Below are positions 21,181-32,059 of a DNA stretch of 64,000 nt, one piece after another (the first letter of the stretch is position 1; the number at the start of each line of letters is the position of its first letter). This stretch comes from Owenia fusiformis. Lineage: Eukaryota; Annelida; Polychaeta; Sabellida; Oweniidae. Under the pieces are notes generated by a model. It was not told where the DNA came from and did no database searches. It saw only the letters and a list, made by a program, of their open reading frames with translations. The translations under genes were made by a program, and so were the position numbers. The stretch spans positions 1,043,621 through 1,107,620 of the forward strand of contig CAIIXF020000003.1 in the NCBI GenBank assembly GCA_903813345.2, given 5' to 3'.

Positions 21181-21895
21181 GAACACATTAAATGAAAAAT
21201 ATTGGCAAATAAGCTTATATTATCAGTAAGGGGGGTGTCTGGAACTAAGAAAATAAGCGTCTCCCACATTGATCCCTAGGGAATTGCACCAGTCAATTTT
21301 TGTTTCACAATCTTCTTTGCATGCCTCCATATTGAAAATATTTTGGAGTTTTTCAATTTTCAACTTCTTGTTCACTATTGTAGCACAGCCAATATATAAA
21401 ACCCCATCTAATGAATATGAAAGACTCACCATTGTTCACATTTGTATTTGTCAACATTCTCTATATATAGTTAACAGTGGGAGGGGGTCTGGGACTTTTA
21501 GCTGATAATATACAGCTGTTATTCCAACACTTCTATTCCATATCAGTCTATAAGCTTTCACCTACACAAAAGGGCATCTTGCTGTGCTGCCAGATGAAGA
21601 GCAGCTAGGGATTATTTGAAAGAAAATATTATTTTAAGTGTTTTAAAAATCTTTATGTTTAATGTGCAGTGCGACGAATATGACAATCAAAGGACAGGAT
21701 AAGAACATGTATTTTATATGTTATTCCAGCTCGAAAATACCCCTGTTACAAAACAAAAAACCCAGATCCGCCAGTGGAGACTGGATTATTTTGAAAAGTG
21801 ACCCCCGAAACCTGGCCTGTAGATCTATTTCCCGAAATGGCAGTTGCTATTTTAATACTACAGTAGGACATACAAAAATTATTTCAATGGACATG
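21180..21895. other. Non-coding stretch
   Basis: No supported gene. A GGGGG-flanked inverted motif (AAGGGGGGTGTCTGG at about 21,229 and GGGAGGGGGTCTGGG at 21,479) is the only notable feature. Confidence 0.4.
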
Positions 21896-21899
21896 ATTG

Positions 21900-22060
21900 G
21901 TTACTTACCATGTCTAAGAGAATGGGGAACAGCATATAAATTAAACCTTTCCCACTCCAAGTGGGGAGGACTGCCACAATATCCTTGCCTTGGTAGAGTG
22001 CCTCTAAAGCTAATACTTGATTATTTGTAGATTTAAATGACAGATTACATTTTGACAAAA
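21900..22060 (-). pseudogene. RecQ-like helicase motif I fragment
   Basis: The frame reads NNQVLALEALYQGKDIVAVL, then PTWSGKGLIYMLFPILLDM. This is the Q-motif/Walker A area of RecQ-family DNA helicases (Q-x-x-A-I-x-x-x-x-x-G-K-D-x-x-x-x-x-P-T-G-x-G-K-S). The loop reads PTWSGKG, so both the Gly and the final Ser/Thr of Walker A are lost. The fragment is isolated and clearly decayed. Confidence 0.65.
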
Positions 22061-22589
22061 GATGGTCACCTAAAGTTTTCAAAGCAAAATGTGAAAGTGT
22101 CAAAATTGAGCCAAGCTTTCATTCCCTTCCTTTGTCACTTTGCTATTTGTTTTGGTCATACAATATTTTTGGCTCTTGTAAAACCTTTTCAAATTATATA
22201 GTGGCTCAAGTGATGGAGGTATAATACAGCAAATACAAATTATCTACTATGCGAAAAAGTAATTTTATGTGGGATGCAGCCGATTTAATGTCTCACAAGA
22301 TCAACATTCGGAATATCAACAACAAGACCAAAAGCAATTGTGCAAACCTTGACCCTTATGAAACTACAAACCATCCGAAACTTCTCCAACATGACCTCCT
22401 CCATTGAACTTGAACTTGTACCATGATAACAACAATCCTCTTGTTATCAAGGGACATTGAACCTCCAAAAGAATCTCCTTTCAACTCAAGCATCAAATAC
22501 TCAAAAACATCACTGACACAGTTGGACGAAAAACAATGGTATTTTTATGATAGTCAGTTGTCCCATCCTTCACACTGGATGCCTTCCTT

Positions 22590-22795
22590 TTGTAAATGTT
22601 ATCATTGTGGTGACAGTGCCCACAACTCCACTGGCTCCCTTCCCTCACACTGTCCAACGCACCATGCCTTCTTTTTTGTAGATGTTATTGAGGTGACAGT
22701 GCCCACAACTCCACTGTCATCCATCCCTCACACTGTCCAACGCACCATGCCTTCTTTTTTGTAAATGTTATCATTGAGGTGACAGTGCTAATCGT
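22590..22795. repeat. Approximately 85-bp tandem repeat
   Basis: Two and a half to three units marked by TTTTGTAAATGTTATCATTG and GGTGACAGTGCCCACAACTC. No coding function is apparent. Confidence 0.75.
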
Positions 22796-23019
22796 TCAGC
22801 ATTAGCTCCCAACCCTTTTCAAACAGATCTGTCAAGCTGTCTTTTAGAGCTTCTCCTTGTAAATCATGTTAGTATCTTGATACTCTGAATGGTTCTTGAG
22901 GAAGCCACACCATTTTTCATACAGAATTTATGATGTGCAAACATATGCTGCACCATTGCCTTCAAACCATTTCTACATCATTGCGATTTCGAGCTACCAT
23001 GTAAGAGAAGTTTTTCTTT

Positions 23020-23292
23020 ATCACATTACACACATTCTTAGAGCTTTGTGATCCTTCTTTAGGTTATGGAGATCAGCATGAATATAATTCATTGTGTGAT
23101 TGGCATCTGATAACTTCTTTACTGTTTTAGGGAGTTTTGATATTGCAGATATGTCCTCATCCCCGATGAGGGTGCCAAAAATACCTGCCTCCATGGCCTT
23201 GGAAAAACCATTCCAGTTTGCTACGCACTCATGTGGTCTCACTACTAGTCCCCTTATTGGTGGTACTCACACTTTTTATTATTATAAATTTT
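23020..23292 (-). pseudogene. 'RPHECVANWNGFSK' exon, copy 2 with frameshift
   Basis: Paralogue of the exon at 5.13-5.26 kb. Upstream bases read KKCEYHQ and then lose one base relative to copy 1, after which the frame resumes as RGLVVRPHECVANWNGFSK, then AMEAGIFGTLIGDEDISA, then ISKLPKTVKKLSDANHTM and HADLHNLKKDHKALR. This copy therefore shows the C-terminal continuation lost from copy 1's frame. The one-base deletion indicates decay. No family is recognised. Confidence 0.45.
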
Positions 23293-23642
23293 AATCCTTG
23301 TCTGAAATTTCTGAATTTTATCTGAATGTACTCTTATTATGTGAGCCAGCACCTCTGTTGGATGCTTTTTTATTTCTCATTTTTATACTAGACTTCATGT
23401 CATTTGCGTATAATTTATCGTTTCTTTACATTACAGGGGTAACATTGATTACTGATATAAGTTCGCTTTATCATATCTATCATATTTTATTGTATAAAAG
23501 GACTTTTCAGATTTTAATTCATAAAATTGACGATCCCCGATCGTCACATAACTCCCTTCTTCTTAAAAATTAAAAATAAAAAAAAATTTTTTTTAACATA
23601 TTTACATTTCCCCTTTTTCTTGTAAAATTACAATATAATACA

Positions 23643-23872
23643 TCCCCTGTTTGAGGACTGGCCTATCCCATTGTGCCACATTAAGTTTCTTGTTGTAGTA
23701 GTACACTTTGTTTTCCGACCATGAGTACTTACATCCCCAACCTTCTCCACCCATACAGAAAGGCACGTTAATAACCATTTCGTCTTGTAGTCTGGCCTGA
23801 CAGGCAACGTCCTTCATCCTCAAATCACTGTCTACTACATTCTCTTCACTACTGTGTTTAACCAGCTGCTGC
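23643..23872 (-). CDS. Candidate exon with WW-like domain
   Basis: An acceptor (TTCTTTCCAG at 23,874-23,873) opens a frame reading RQQLVKHSSEENVVDSDL, then RMKDVACQARLQDEMVIN, then WGCKYSWSENKVYYYNKKLN and VAQWDRPVL. The W-x-x-x-x-x-Y-Y-Y-N-x-x-x-x-x-x-x-W-x-x-P spacing matches the latter two thirds of a WW domain, a binder of proline-rich ligands. Possible donor GAT/GTATTA near 23,642. It could be part of a minus-strand gene with the exons at 25.9-27.1 kb, but intervening exons are uncertain. Confidence 0.45.
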
Positions 23873-24504
23873 CTGGAAAGAATGGAGTAGCATCCTTATG
23901 TCGCCCTTCTCATATGAGCATACCAGCTCTGGAGCTTGATTTACAATGACCAAGAGTGGATGCAGTTCCGATGTCCTTGGTATGAAACATTTGATTGTAA
24001 CACAAATAAAATAGTATATCATTCTGGTCTCATTAGGCGTGCATTTAAATCAATGCATCAATAAATTATCTAGTTTCAAAATTCTAGCTACAATACATTG
24101 AAATAACAGATACCTACCCTCCGCTGCACATATCTGAGCTATTATTATCAACATCTAGCGTGCCTTTTAGTCCATGAATGGATTTTAAATGACATAGGTG
24201 ATTCAACTGACACTGTCGAAAGATAGTTGACAAGTAAGTTATAATTATCTTTTATTGAATGACTGTATTATGTTAAGTTTATCAACTTTCATTTTGTACA
24301 TGTTTGATAGTGAGGAAGTACGGTTGGAGAAATAGACTTGATTTAAAACACTTAAAACTGACTAACCCTCTGAGCAGATATACACATTCTTTGGCAGGTG
24401 GTCTAAATGGCTTGACAAGCATTTGGTACAGAGCAGCATACACTAAAAGCATAAAACAAGTGTAATCTACCATCTCTTATTTATATGTGCAAATGGAAAT
24501 TGTC

Positions 24505-24575
24505 TTTTTTCTGCTATTGTCACTGAAGACTAGAATGTTTTCAGGTTTAATATTGCAGTGGATGATGCCATTAGT
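24505..24575 (-). pseudogene. Protein-kinase catalytic-loop fragment
   Basis: The frame reads TNGIIHCNIKPENILVFSDN. This is the kinase catalytic loop (normally H-R-D-x-K-P-E-N) with HRD changed to HCN, so the catalytic Asp is missing. The frame is broken just upstream. An isolated relic; a second, larger kinase piece lies at 49 kb. Confidence 0.6.
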
Positions 24576-24862
24576 CATCTGGTTTCTCCTTTGTGCATGA
24601 GAACATCAGTAGCACCAGCTTTTCACAGATTATTGCGATGCTTATAGCTTTTATGAAAAAATGTGTAATTCTGACATAAGTTTGACAATTTTTTTGCACA
24701 AAACTATTTACCAATTTACAATATTCAACCACCAGCAACAATGAGTTCACTGATGCATTCCTGCAGTAATTTCTGCTGCTGAGTGTGCCAAACTCTTAAC
24801 TTTTATCTTTATATCACATTGCCAGGTGGTATTAATATTTTTGAGATGTACATTATAAGATG

Positions 24863-25225
24863 CTAATGTGCCATTTCTGAATTGAAGTTTAATTTCTGTT
24901 CCAGGGCCCAAGGGGTTCCTTTCAGAGATGTAATGAGTGCAAATATAACATCAGAGGATTCAAATTGGTTAGGTGCCATTTCTAAAGAACAAGAGTGTTT
25001 GCGTAAACTTTCCAATATACCTAATTTTGACTTCAGATGGTACGAGGAGGAGTCAGTCATATTTGGTGCAAATCCAAACACTGTATCATTGGTACTTCTC
25101 TCGGAATGATTCCTATTGTTGGATTCAGGAGGAACATCTGAACTGGATTGATCAGTTGGAGCATGTTTAGCCTCAAACAGTGTGTCTGAGTTTGAGTTAT
25201 TTGTTGCATTATCTTCTCTCCACAT
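24863..25225 (-). CDS. Candidate Ser/Asn-rich exon
   Basis: A 120-codon open stretch: NNSNSDTLFEAKHAPTDQ, then SSSDVPPESNNRNHSERS, then KLGILESLRKHSCSLEMA. Low-complexity and hydrophilic, like a linker region. There is no domain and no strong splice site at the 5' edge. It lies between the WW-like exon and the exon at 25.86-26.04 kb on the same strand. Confidence 0.25.
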   Translation of the reverse strand: MWREDNATNNSNSDTLFEAKHAPTDQSSSDVPPESNNRNHSERSTNDTVFGFAPNMTDSSSYHLKSKLGILESLRKHSCSLEMAPNQFESSDVIFALITSLKGTPWALEQKLNFNSEMAH

Positions 25226-25857
25226 AATTAAAACATTTGTAGGATTGTTACATCAATTGAAACCAAATCTAACCAATAATTGAGGACACAAATCAGACTC
25301 AGGAATAAGATGCTGAAGACAATTCAAATGGAAACTGGCAAAGCGATTTGGACAAAAAAACTAGAGCAATCGTAGAAATAATGTGAAATAAATTGTTAGA
25401 AGACCATGCTTCAGAAAGGTCACCTGCTATTTGTTTTAGAAATGACATTGGGCACATGAATATTGGGTATAAAGTCAGGTGGCCCATCCATCCCATCCCA
25501 AAAAATCCATCCCATGTATCTCTGCATACCAATGCCTGCTTGATGAACGAACTTAACATGATGTCAGATGATGCACACATAGAATCAGATAATACTTTTT
25601 TTTATGTGTTATTATTTGGCCTGCTCACATTCAGCAGCCAATACATTGTCAATACATTTGATAATTTTGTTAGCTACCTTGCCCCCCATTGTTTCTGGTC
25701 ATAGATTTGCACAAAGCATCTTCATGGTTGAAGTATGGATGCCAAAGTTGTGTACCTTTAACTACTTCTTGTTATACACTAGTAATAAAGGTCAAATTAA
25801 GGGACCTTACTCTAAAAAATATGGCTGATATCGCAATCCACGCCATTTTGCGCATAC

Positions 25858-26035
25858 CTGCCGCACTGCGGTCTTGAGTCTGGAGAGAACTTTCTTGTCA
25901 GATTCCCAAGGTTTGCCGTCTAAATGCATGAAATTGCTGTATTTGATATGGAAAAATATCACATTGGTGATCGAAATCAAGCTGTTGTCCATCTCCCAGG
26001 CCTTTGCAACTTTGTTATCTTCCTGGTCCTTGTGC
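25858..26035 (-). CDS. Internal exon of unknown gene
   Basis: A clean exon: acceptor TTAAATGCAG at 26,037-26,036 and donor CAG/GTATGC at 25,857. It reads HKDQEDNKVAKAWEMDNSLI, then SITNVIFFHIKYSNFMHLDG, then KPWESDKKVLSRLKTAVRQ. It opens with the last base of a split codon. The composition is protein-like but no family is recognised. Same strand and neighbourhood as the transposase-like exons at 26.6-27.06 kb, but the phases do not join directly. Confidence 0.45.
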
Positions 26036-26624
26036 CTGCATTTAAGTACCAGCATTATTCACGTTCCCATTTCTTTTTCATGAACCATTTTTCAGATTGC
26101 TTATTTTTTTAAATTTCATAAAAGAATTTTGATTTTTGATCTCTAATTTGGAAAAAGACCTCTTGCAATAATAATACTTGAGTTAACTTGATAAAATTTA
26201 GAAATCCAATTTTGTTTTTTCTGCAACTTTTGAAAAATGTGGTTGATATCATGAAATGTATCCTCTATTATTAAATCCTTTACATAGACAATACCACTTT
26301 CAATGCAATTTCTAAAATAAAGAGTTTTTTTTGTTTACAGTAAACAAACTATTACCCCATATTGTCTCTTGCAGGATATCATATGTTTTCATATTTTCAA
26401 GATTTTTTTGTCTTTACATTTGGCATGAGCACATAATACTTGCTGATAAAAAATTGGTATTTTCTGAAAGTATTGCAAATCAAAACTATTAATTTTCAAT
26501 AATACATCAAAATCATTAACAATATTATCGAAATAGAGATATGGTATTTTATTCATCATTTGTTTGAACTACAGAAATAAAAATAAAGCATCAATTTGTG
26601 AACGTGGCGAAGAGTTGAGCTCCC

Positions 26625-26816
26625 TCATGAGTTGCACAAATCTATATATATACAAATCCCTCTCACAGAATTCCTCAGACCATTACAGCTATTGATAACA
26701 GATGATGTTATCTTGTCGTATGACTTCCTGGTCTTCTTGAAATGGATAGCCGTTGGCCCTAGAAACACAGGGTGCACATTTGTGTTATTTATCAGACTTT
26801 CCAATTTTGATATGTC
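26625..26816 (-). pseudogene. Transposase-like exon (P-T-x-I-H-x-x-K-T), broken
   Basis: The exon starts at GAC after an acceptor (AGACTAG) in phase 0 and reads DISKLESLINNTNVHPVFLG, then PTAIHFKKTRKSYDKITS, then SVINSCNGLRNSVRG. After that the frame runs to a TGA, while another frame continues ICATHEGAQLFATF. The order P-T-x-I-H-x-K-x-T-x-x-S-Y, L-R-N-x-x, then T-D/H-G/E-x-x-x-L-F resembles MULE-type transposase genes I recall from cnidarians and molluscs. The frame switch near 26,660 indicates decay. Confidence 0.45.
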
Positions 26817-26902
26817 CTAGTCTATAGACTCACCCATTTTTGACTTATGACTTTCAAAGACAAGGAAACACAAAGCAGATAATTGATGCAAATTGTCCTC
26901 AC

Positions 26903-27058
26903 CTCACTTCTTGTCAAGGATCTAATTAGCCTGTGGGCTTCCACGGCATTCTGCCCCTGACTATGTAGGTTGTACACAGTCTTTTGGGTATTTTCGGAAT
27001 GTTTCATATGCTTAGCCATTATGTTAGTTTCCTTGGCCGATTTGGCTTGAGCAAATGC
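26903..27058 (-). CDS. Exon upstream of the transposase-like exon
   Basis: A 156-bp exon of exactly 52 codons, phase 0 at both ends: acceptor TTTTTGCAG at 27,060-27,059, donor GAG/GTGAGG at 26,902. It reads AFAQAKSAKETNIMAKHMKH, then SENTQKTVYNLHSQGQNAVE, then AHRLIRSLTRSE. It is separated from the 26,816 exon by an 86-bp GT-AG intron with matching phase, so the two very probably belong to one transcript. The protein is helical and polar; function unknown. Confidence 0.5.
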
Positions 27059-27470
27059 CTGCAAAATATAAATAAATGACAGTTTTGATAAGCTTTAGAG
27101 TAAATAAGTAGAAAATGGCAACTTTAGAGAGGCTAGCAAATCCCAATAAACAAAAATATGATTCAATAGTCATCTGAAAGAAGACTTCTATTTTTAAACA
27201 CTTGAGACTGAGGGCTTAAACATAACCCATTTTCCCAATCAAATATTGTTATTTATTAGATTATAAAAGACATTTTGGTTAAAAATGTTTCAACTTGCCA
27301 TTTCACAATTCCTTACAATATACACATGCTCAAAGTGTCATGTATTGAATAAAAATAAAAAAGTTGTCTAAATCAAAAGTGAATCCATCCATTTTCAAAA
27401 AGTTATTAAAAATTAAAACAGCTTTCTATATTTTGATATAACAAAATGATTTCGTTTTGCAATACTTCTT

Positions 27471-27746
27471 TTGTGGATTTTATCCTCAGCCATTCCTGGC
27501 TCAGAAATTCCAGGACTAGCTTTTCCACCTAGTTTGAGACATTCTGACAGGCATCTTTGGTGTAAGGTGTGGCTCATGGTCAGGGATGATCCTTTGTTTA
27601 AGAAGCTCTATGTAACATCCCTTGCGTCCTCCAGGGACAAAGAACAGCGTTTGAAAACACTTTATGAACTCTGTAGTCTCGAGAAACGAGGTGCCTTCAA
27701 TGCTTCTCCCACTAAGTTCATTATGTGGGTGAAGCATGTGATATGA
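27471..27746 (+). CDS. Candidate plus-strand exon, unknown
   Basis: An open block reading PPSLRHSDRHLWCKVWLMVR, then DDPLFKKLYVTSLASSRDKE, then QRLKTLYELCSLEKRGAFNA. The plus frame has more natural composition than the minus frame. No domain or firm splice sites were identified. Confidence 0.25.
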   Translation: MWILSSAIPGSEIPGLAFPPSLRHSDRHLWCKVWLMVRDDPLFKKLYVTSLASSRDKEQRLKTLYELCSLEKRGAFNASPTKFIMWVKHVI

Positions 27747-27959
27747 ATACAGTTAGGCTGAAATGCATGTAGGATATCTCTAAATGCCTTCAGCATTTAT
27801 GCTGCATTATCAGCCACTGATAATGTTAACTGTGCGGCCATAAAGTAGCTCTTTGCCTTGTTTTTCGGAGAGAAAGCCAGATGTAACTTAACATCACACA
27901 ATACTGTGATATTATTTCATTATATGAGGGGTGATCAGGAATTTCTGGACTGTTGGCTC

Positions 27960-29071
27960 TACAGGGTGGGCCAAAAAAAACCAATACCCAACTTTAAATC
28001 AGAATAAAAATAGCTATGTTCAATATGATACATTGATTTATATATCATTTTAAAGGTAATCCATTTTCGAACAATTTGGTATATAACAATATGTCATGAA
28101 ATCAATATTAACGTTTTATTATGCTTATTTAGGAGGCCGGGTCGGTATTTAAGGTATCCAGATTTTAGGGAGAAAATAGTAAATCTGTGGAATAATGTTA
28201 ATTTTTTATTTATAGAATATCATTTTGTTAGATGAATACATGCTTGTATATTTACATATTGTGTGATTAAACTTATTGTTTATGAATTTTAGTGTTGTTT
28301 ATTATCAATAAGTACTCAAAGGGGGTCTGTTAAAAGACATTAAACGTATATGTGACAAGAATTTTATTTTCCAACAAGACATTGCCTCGTACCATGGATC
28401 AAAGGAGACATTGGCATTTCTTTGCAAACAAGGTGTCAATTTGATTGATCTCGATGCTTGGCCACACAACAGCCCCGATGCTAATGTGTTTTATTTCCAT
28501 ACATGGAGCCATCTCGAGGAAATGGTACAACAAAAGCATCCAATAAACAACAATGATGAGCTGAAACAGAATCCTAAAGTGCTGAAATGAATTGCAACAG
28601 TTAAGACTATTGGTATATTGCGCTTCCACTTGAAGCTTATTGTTGATGCAGAGGGGAGGGGGTGGGGTACATTGAGCAATTGTTAAAATTGTTTATATAA
28701 ATAAAGAGTAAAATGTTATTAAACAACATTGAAATTCATAAACAATAAATTTAGTCACCCGATGATGCAAATAGCAATATCCAAGCATGTATTCACCTAA
28801 CAAAAGAATGATATTCTATAAATAAAAAATTGACATAATCCCGCAGATTTACTATTTTCTCCCTAAAATCTAGAGACCCCAAATAGCAACCCGGCCTCCC
28901 AAATAAGTATAATAAAACTTTACTATTGATTTCATGACATAGTGTTATATACCAAATTGTTTGAAATTGTATAACCTTTAAAATGATATGCGAGTCTATG
29001 TTCCATATTGAATCTAACTATTTTTATCCTGATTTGAAGTTGGGTATTGGTTTTTTTTGGCCCACCCTGTA
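27960..29071 (+). mobile_element. Tc1/mariner element with approximately 340-bp inverted repeats
   Basis: Both ends read TACAGGGTGGGCCAAAAAAA inward and are flanked by TA, the mariner target. The inverted similarity continues for about 340 bp on each side, unusually long for mariner, leaving only about 430 bp of interior. That interior holds the 3' half of a transposase gene on the plus strand. The arms have diverged by substitutions and a few indels, so the copy is old and non-autonomous. Confidence 0.85.
28327..28590 (+). pseudogene. Mariner transposase DDE-domain C-terminal fragment
   Basis: Eighty-eight codons read RICDKNFIFQQDIASYHGSK, then ETLAFLCKQGVNLIDLDAWP, then HNSPDANVFYFHTWSHLEEM and stop. 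FQQD-x-A-x-x-H holds the second catalytic Asp and W-P-x-N-S-P-D-x-N the third catalytic acid region of Tc1/mariner transposases. The normal N-P-I-E-x-x-W continuation is degenerate and the N-terminal half is missing. Contained in the element with long inverted repeats. Confidence 0.85.
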
Positions 29072-29427
29072 TTTTGCCATTTTTTATACTTTCTTAGTAA
29101 TTTTTTCACACAATATAACCTAAATATATAGCACCATGCCATGAAGATTTCATTGCTCTCTGACATGATTATCTTATTTTTGTTACCATGGTAATCCATG
29201 ACGTGACGAGGTGGAGCTCAGAAAAAGTACCAAATTTGAATAATCAACAGTATTTTCATCTGATGTTTGGACACTGTATTCATTGCTGAATATGTGACAT
29301 ACTGTAATAGGCTGTATCATTTCATTAAGTATATGCATTAATGTACAATGTTTTACTCCGATCTGAATATTTTTGTAGTTCTGCTCATTCTCCTTTTTCA
29401 ATATTTTGAATTCTTCTGAGTTTTCTT

Positions 29428-29700
29428 CTATATTAATTTTTTACTTTTAAATTTCCCCAAAAACAGGTCCAAAAGAATAAATGTCACTGAAAATGGGTTG
29501 GGGCATAAGAATGTCATGATAGGATGACAGTGGTCCAGACAATCTTCACATTTAAGACAGGGATTGATACAATTGCCAGAGGTTCCTGTGTTGTAATCTC
29601 GTCCTCTCTGCATTTCAAAGGACCTGAAAGTGCATAAGGATTGTTTCAAGTCATAGTAAATCAAATGTTCAGGAGGTTTCCCCTCGACCCAACCTATCAT
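29428..29700 (-). CDS. Candidate Cys-rich exon
   Basis: The open frame includes GKPPEHLIYYDLKQSLCTFR, then FEMQRGRDYNTGTSGNCIN, then PCLKCEDCLDHCHP. The C-x3-C-x2-C-x2-C-x3-C spacing hints at metal binding, but no known zinc-finger class fits. Splice signals at the edges were not established. Confidence 0.25.
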   Translation of the reverse strand: MIGWVEGKPPEHLIYYDLKQSLCTFRSFEMQRGRDYNTGTSGNCINPCLKCEDCLDHCHPIMTFLCPNPFSVTFILLDLFLGKFKSKKLI

Positions 29701-29978
29701 GTTTGTTTCTACCCTCAGTCAGTTTTTTCTGTCTTTGGTGTTAGTCCATTCTTTGTGGTGTTTAGATCATCCATAGTTTGGTCAGCTTCCATTGTTGGCT
29801 TAAAAACATTGTCAGATACAATTGTAATACAATTCATGCATTAATGAGAGGCAGCAGTTCCTACTTTTATTAAATAAGTCAAACATATATTAAATTGGAG
29901 AAGAAATACTCATGGTCAAAAAATCTCATTCAATCTATCACCGAGATTGTGATTTTGTTTTTGAAATTGAAGGTCTTA

Positions 29979-30136
29979 GTTACACTCCACTAAACTCTGC
30001 TTGACATTGACACTTGATGTTATTTGTGGCAAGCCATCTGAAACTGAATCGAGATCTTCAGCCGAAACTACTTGTACGCAGTTTGCTTTTTTAGCAAGTA
30101 TCTCTCTATGAGGAAATTTTTGTGCATTTTCTTCAT
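29979..30136 (-). CDS. Candidate terminal exon
   Basis: After a good acceptor (TATAATTTCAG at 30,138-30,137) the frame reads DEENAQKFPHREILAKKANC, then VQVVSAEDLDSVSDGLPQI, then TSSVNVKQSLVECN and stops. Hydrophilic, acidic then polar, plausible as a protein C-terminus. The family is not recognised. Confidence 0.35.
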
Positions 30137-30582
30137 CTGAAATTATACTCAATGTTAGATAGTTTGTTCTCATTTCTGCATTTCTGATTGGCAGATATGT
30201 TTATATCATTATAATAAGATATTTCAAAGAAATATTTTTATACTAAAATAATAAATCCTGATTGAAAATGTCTTGGTTTTTCGACCAATTGACTTGAAAA
30301 CTATGTATTTATCTATCAGGGTCATTGCCAGGAAAAAAATAAATTATTCAAAAGGTGAGTCAAATCCGAGCTAAATTGGAAATATTACAATGACACACTT
30401 CTCAAGTAGAACTTTAGCAAGTCATTTGCCTTACTCCTGCCTATGCACTTGTCTACCGGATTTCTTACCAAATGGCAAATCATCTTCAGCCAAATTCTCC
30501 CAATTCCTCAACTATTGGTTACTAAATGATCCTTTTTGTTTCTGTGAGCTCTTTTGGATAGATAAGTGATTATTACTTTCTT

Positions 30583-30830
30583 TCTTCTTGAAACCCAGTG
30601 ATGCAAATGTTGATAATTTTAGGATTTGTAGGGGCCTGGAATGGGTTTGTTTCAAGGTCAATAATTCATTTTTTGGTCACAAGTAAAAAGTTGCCAAATA
30701 AATTTCTATGGGCAGTAATTTCTATTGTTTTTTGTCTTGTGTTTACTTTCTCCTTGAAACCCAGTGATGCAAATGGTGCTAATTTTAGTATTTTTGTAGG
30801 GGGCTGGAATGGGTTTGTCCTCTTGTATTC
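30583..30830. repeat. Approximately 167-bp tandem duplication
   Basis: TTGAAACCCAGTGATGCAAA and GCCTGGAATGGGTTTGT recur about 167 bp apart, at 30,588 and 30,755. No gene is evident. Confidence 0.75.
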
Positions 30831-31115
30831 CTAATAGATCTTCAGCCACAAAGAAAGAAGACTATGAATGAAGACACTGATGCAGCAGCAACAAATGCTC
30901 TCTGATCTGTGAATTCCCCAACAAAAGAAGCTTTTCAACTTCTTGTTCTATTTTCACTTACTCTATCAACAGTTATTTCCATTTTACTATTTTCTGTTAA
31001 AGTGATATCATATTTGAAATCTACATTTAAAATTACATCTAGAGATGTGGTTACAAAATTGTTTATAAAAAAATTGTAAAATTGGCTGCAAGTTTCTTTA
31101 CTTAAATATAGACTT

Positions 31116-31451
31116 TTACAGAGCCTCACCTGCAGACGGGCACCATTGGTCATTCTGCTCCAGCCACAGCCACAGGGCTAGTGAGCGGAGAAGCAACCGG
31201 AGGGAAGTGGTAGGCAATCCCATACAGCCTACTTCAAAAGCAAAAAGTGTGGCATGCCATCCTTTCAGTTTGGCTTCATATAGTAGGTTCTGGTATTTGT
31301 TGCTCTTGAGTACATGAGAGATGTTAAGTCTGTCCTCACACGGTACAGTCAATTCTACCATTATGATGAACTTGCTGGCATTTGAATTGAGTACCATGTC
31401 TGGGCGGAGAGCTGACTCATGTGAGGTTGTGAAAAGGCCACATGGCGCCAC
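31116..31451 (-). pseudogene. Restriction-like endonuclease domain fragment of a retroelement
   Basis: The frame reads ALRPDMVLNSNASKFIIMVE, then LTVPCEDRLNISHVLKSNKY, then LLYEAKLKGWHATLFAFEVG, then LRSLALWLWLEQNDQW. The order R-P-D, E-L-T-x-P-x-E-D and K-x-x-K-Y, with a closing W-L-W, matches the PD-(D/E)xK-like domain I know next to reverse transcriptases in invertebrate retroelement proteins. No RT is adjacent. A short second copy of its ATGGCGCCACATCCCTCCAT segment lies at about 31,593. Probably a remnant of a non-LTR or related element. Confidence 0.55.
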
Positions 31452-31819
31452 ATCCCTCCATTTACAACCTACTGTTATATACCAGTTTAACGTAAGATAT
31501 CATATATAAAATCACAATGTGCACAATAATAAATTTGATCAAAAAATTATCAGAATGAAAATGAGGTTGACTCATGTGATGTGAAAAAGCCATATGGCGC
31601 CACATCCCTCCATTTACAACCTACTGTTATATCATATTACAAATCATGTATTATTACAGTTCTGCTTCGTTTTGATCTGCGGACATTATCGGGTCCAGGT
31701 ATTGGTTCTACTCCTACACGTACACGGCCATCATCATCAATTTGTTTGGTATTTGTCTGCGGGGTGGACGAACTGACTTTGGGGGTTGGGGTGGACAAAC
31801 TGACTTTGAAATGATATTT

Positions 31820-31985
31820 TGTTCTGTTTGGGGTATTGTAAAAACTCCCTCATCAACGTTGAAAGTCATATTGACATGAGAAATGACACTATCTAATGTA
31901 CAGCAAAATATATCTGATATGTCTGGAGTAAATTTATCATCACTTTTTTGAACAGGGCAAAGCCAACTTCCACTCCTTCTCTGTC
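31820..31985 (-). CDS. Candidate exon, unknown protein
   Basis: One frame reads CPVQKSDDKFTPDISDIF, then CCTLDSVISHVNMTFNVDEG, then VFTIPQTEQN. Natural composition and uninterrupted, but neither splice edges nor a family could be set. Confidence 0.3.
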
Positions 31986-32059
31986 ATTATATGGCACTGG
32001 TTTTGTGTAATTCAGAAAGCCCCTATTCTGACCTTTTTTCATTTTCTGTAATTTTCCAA

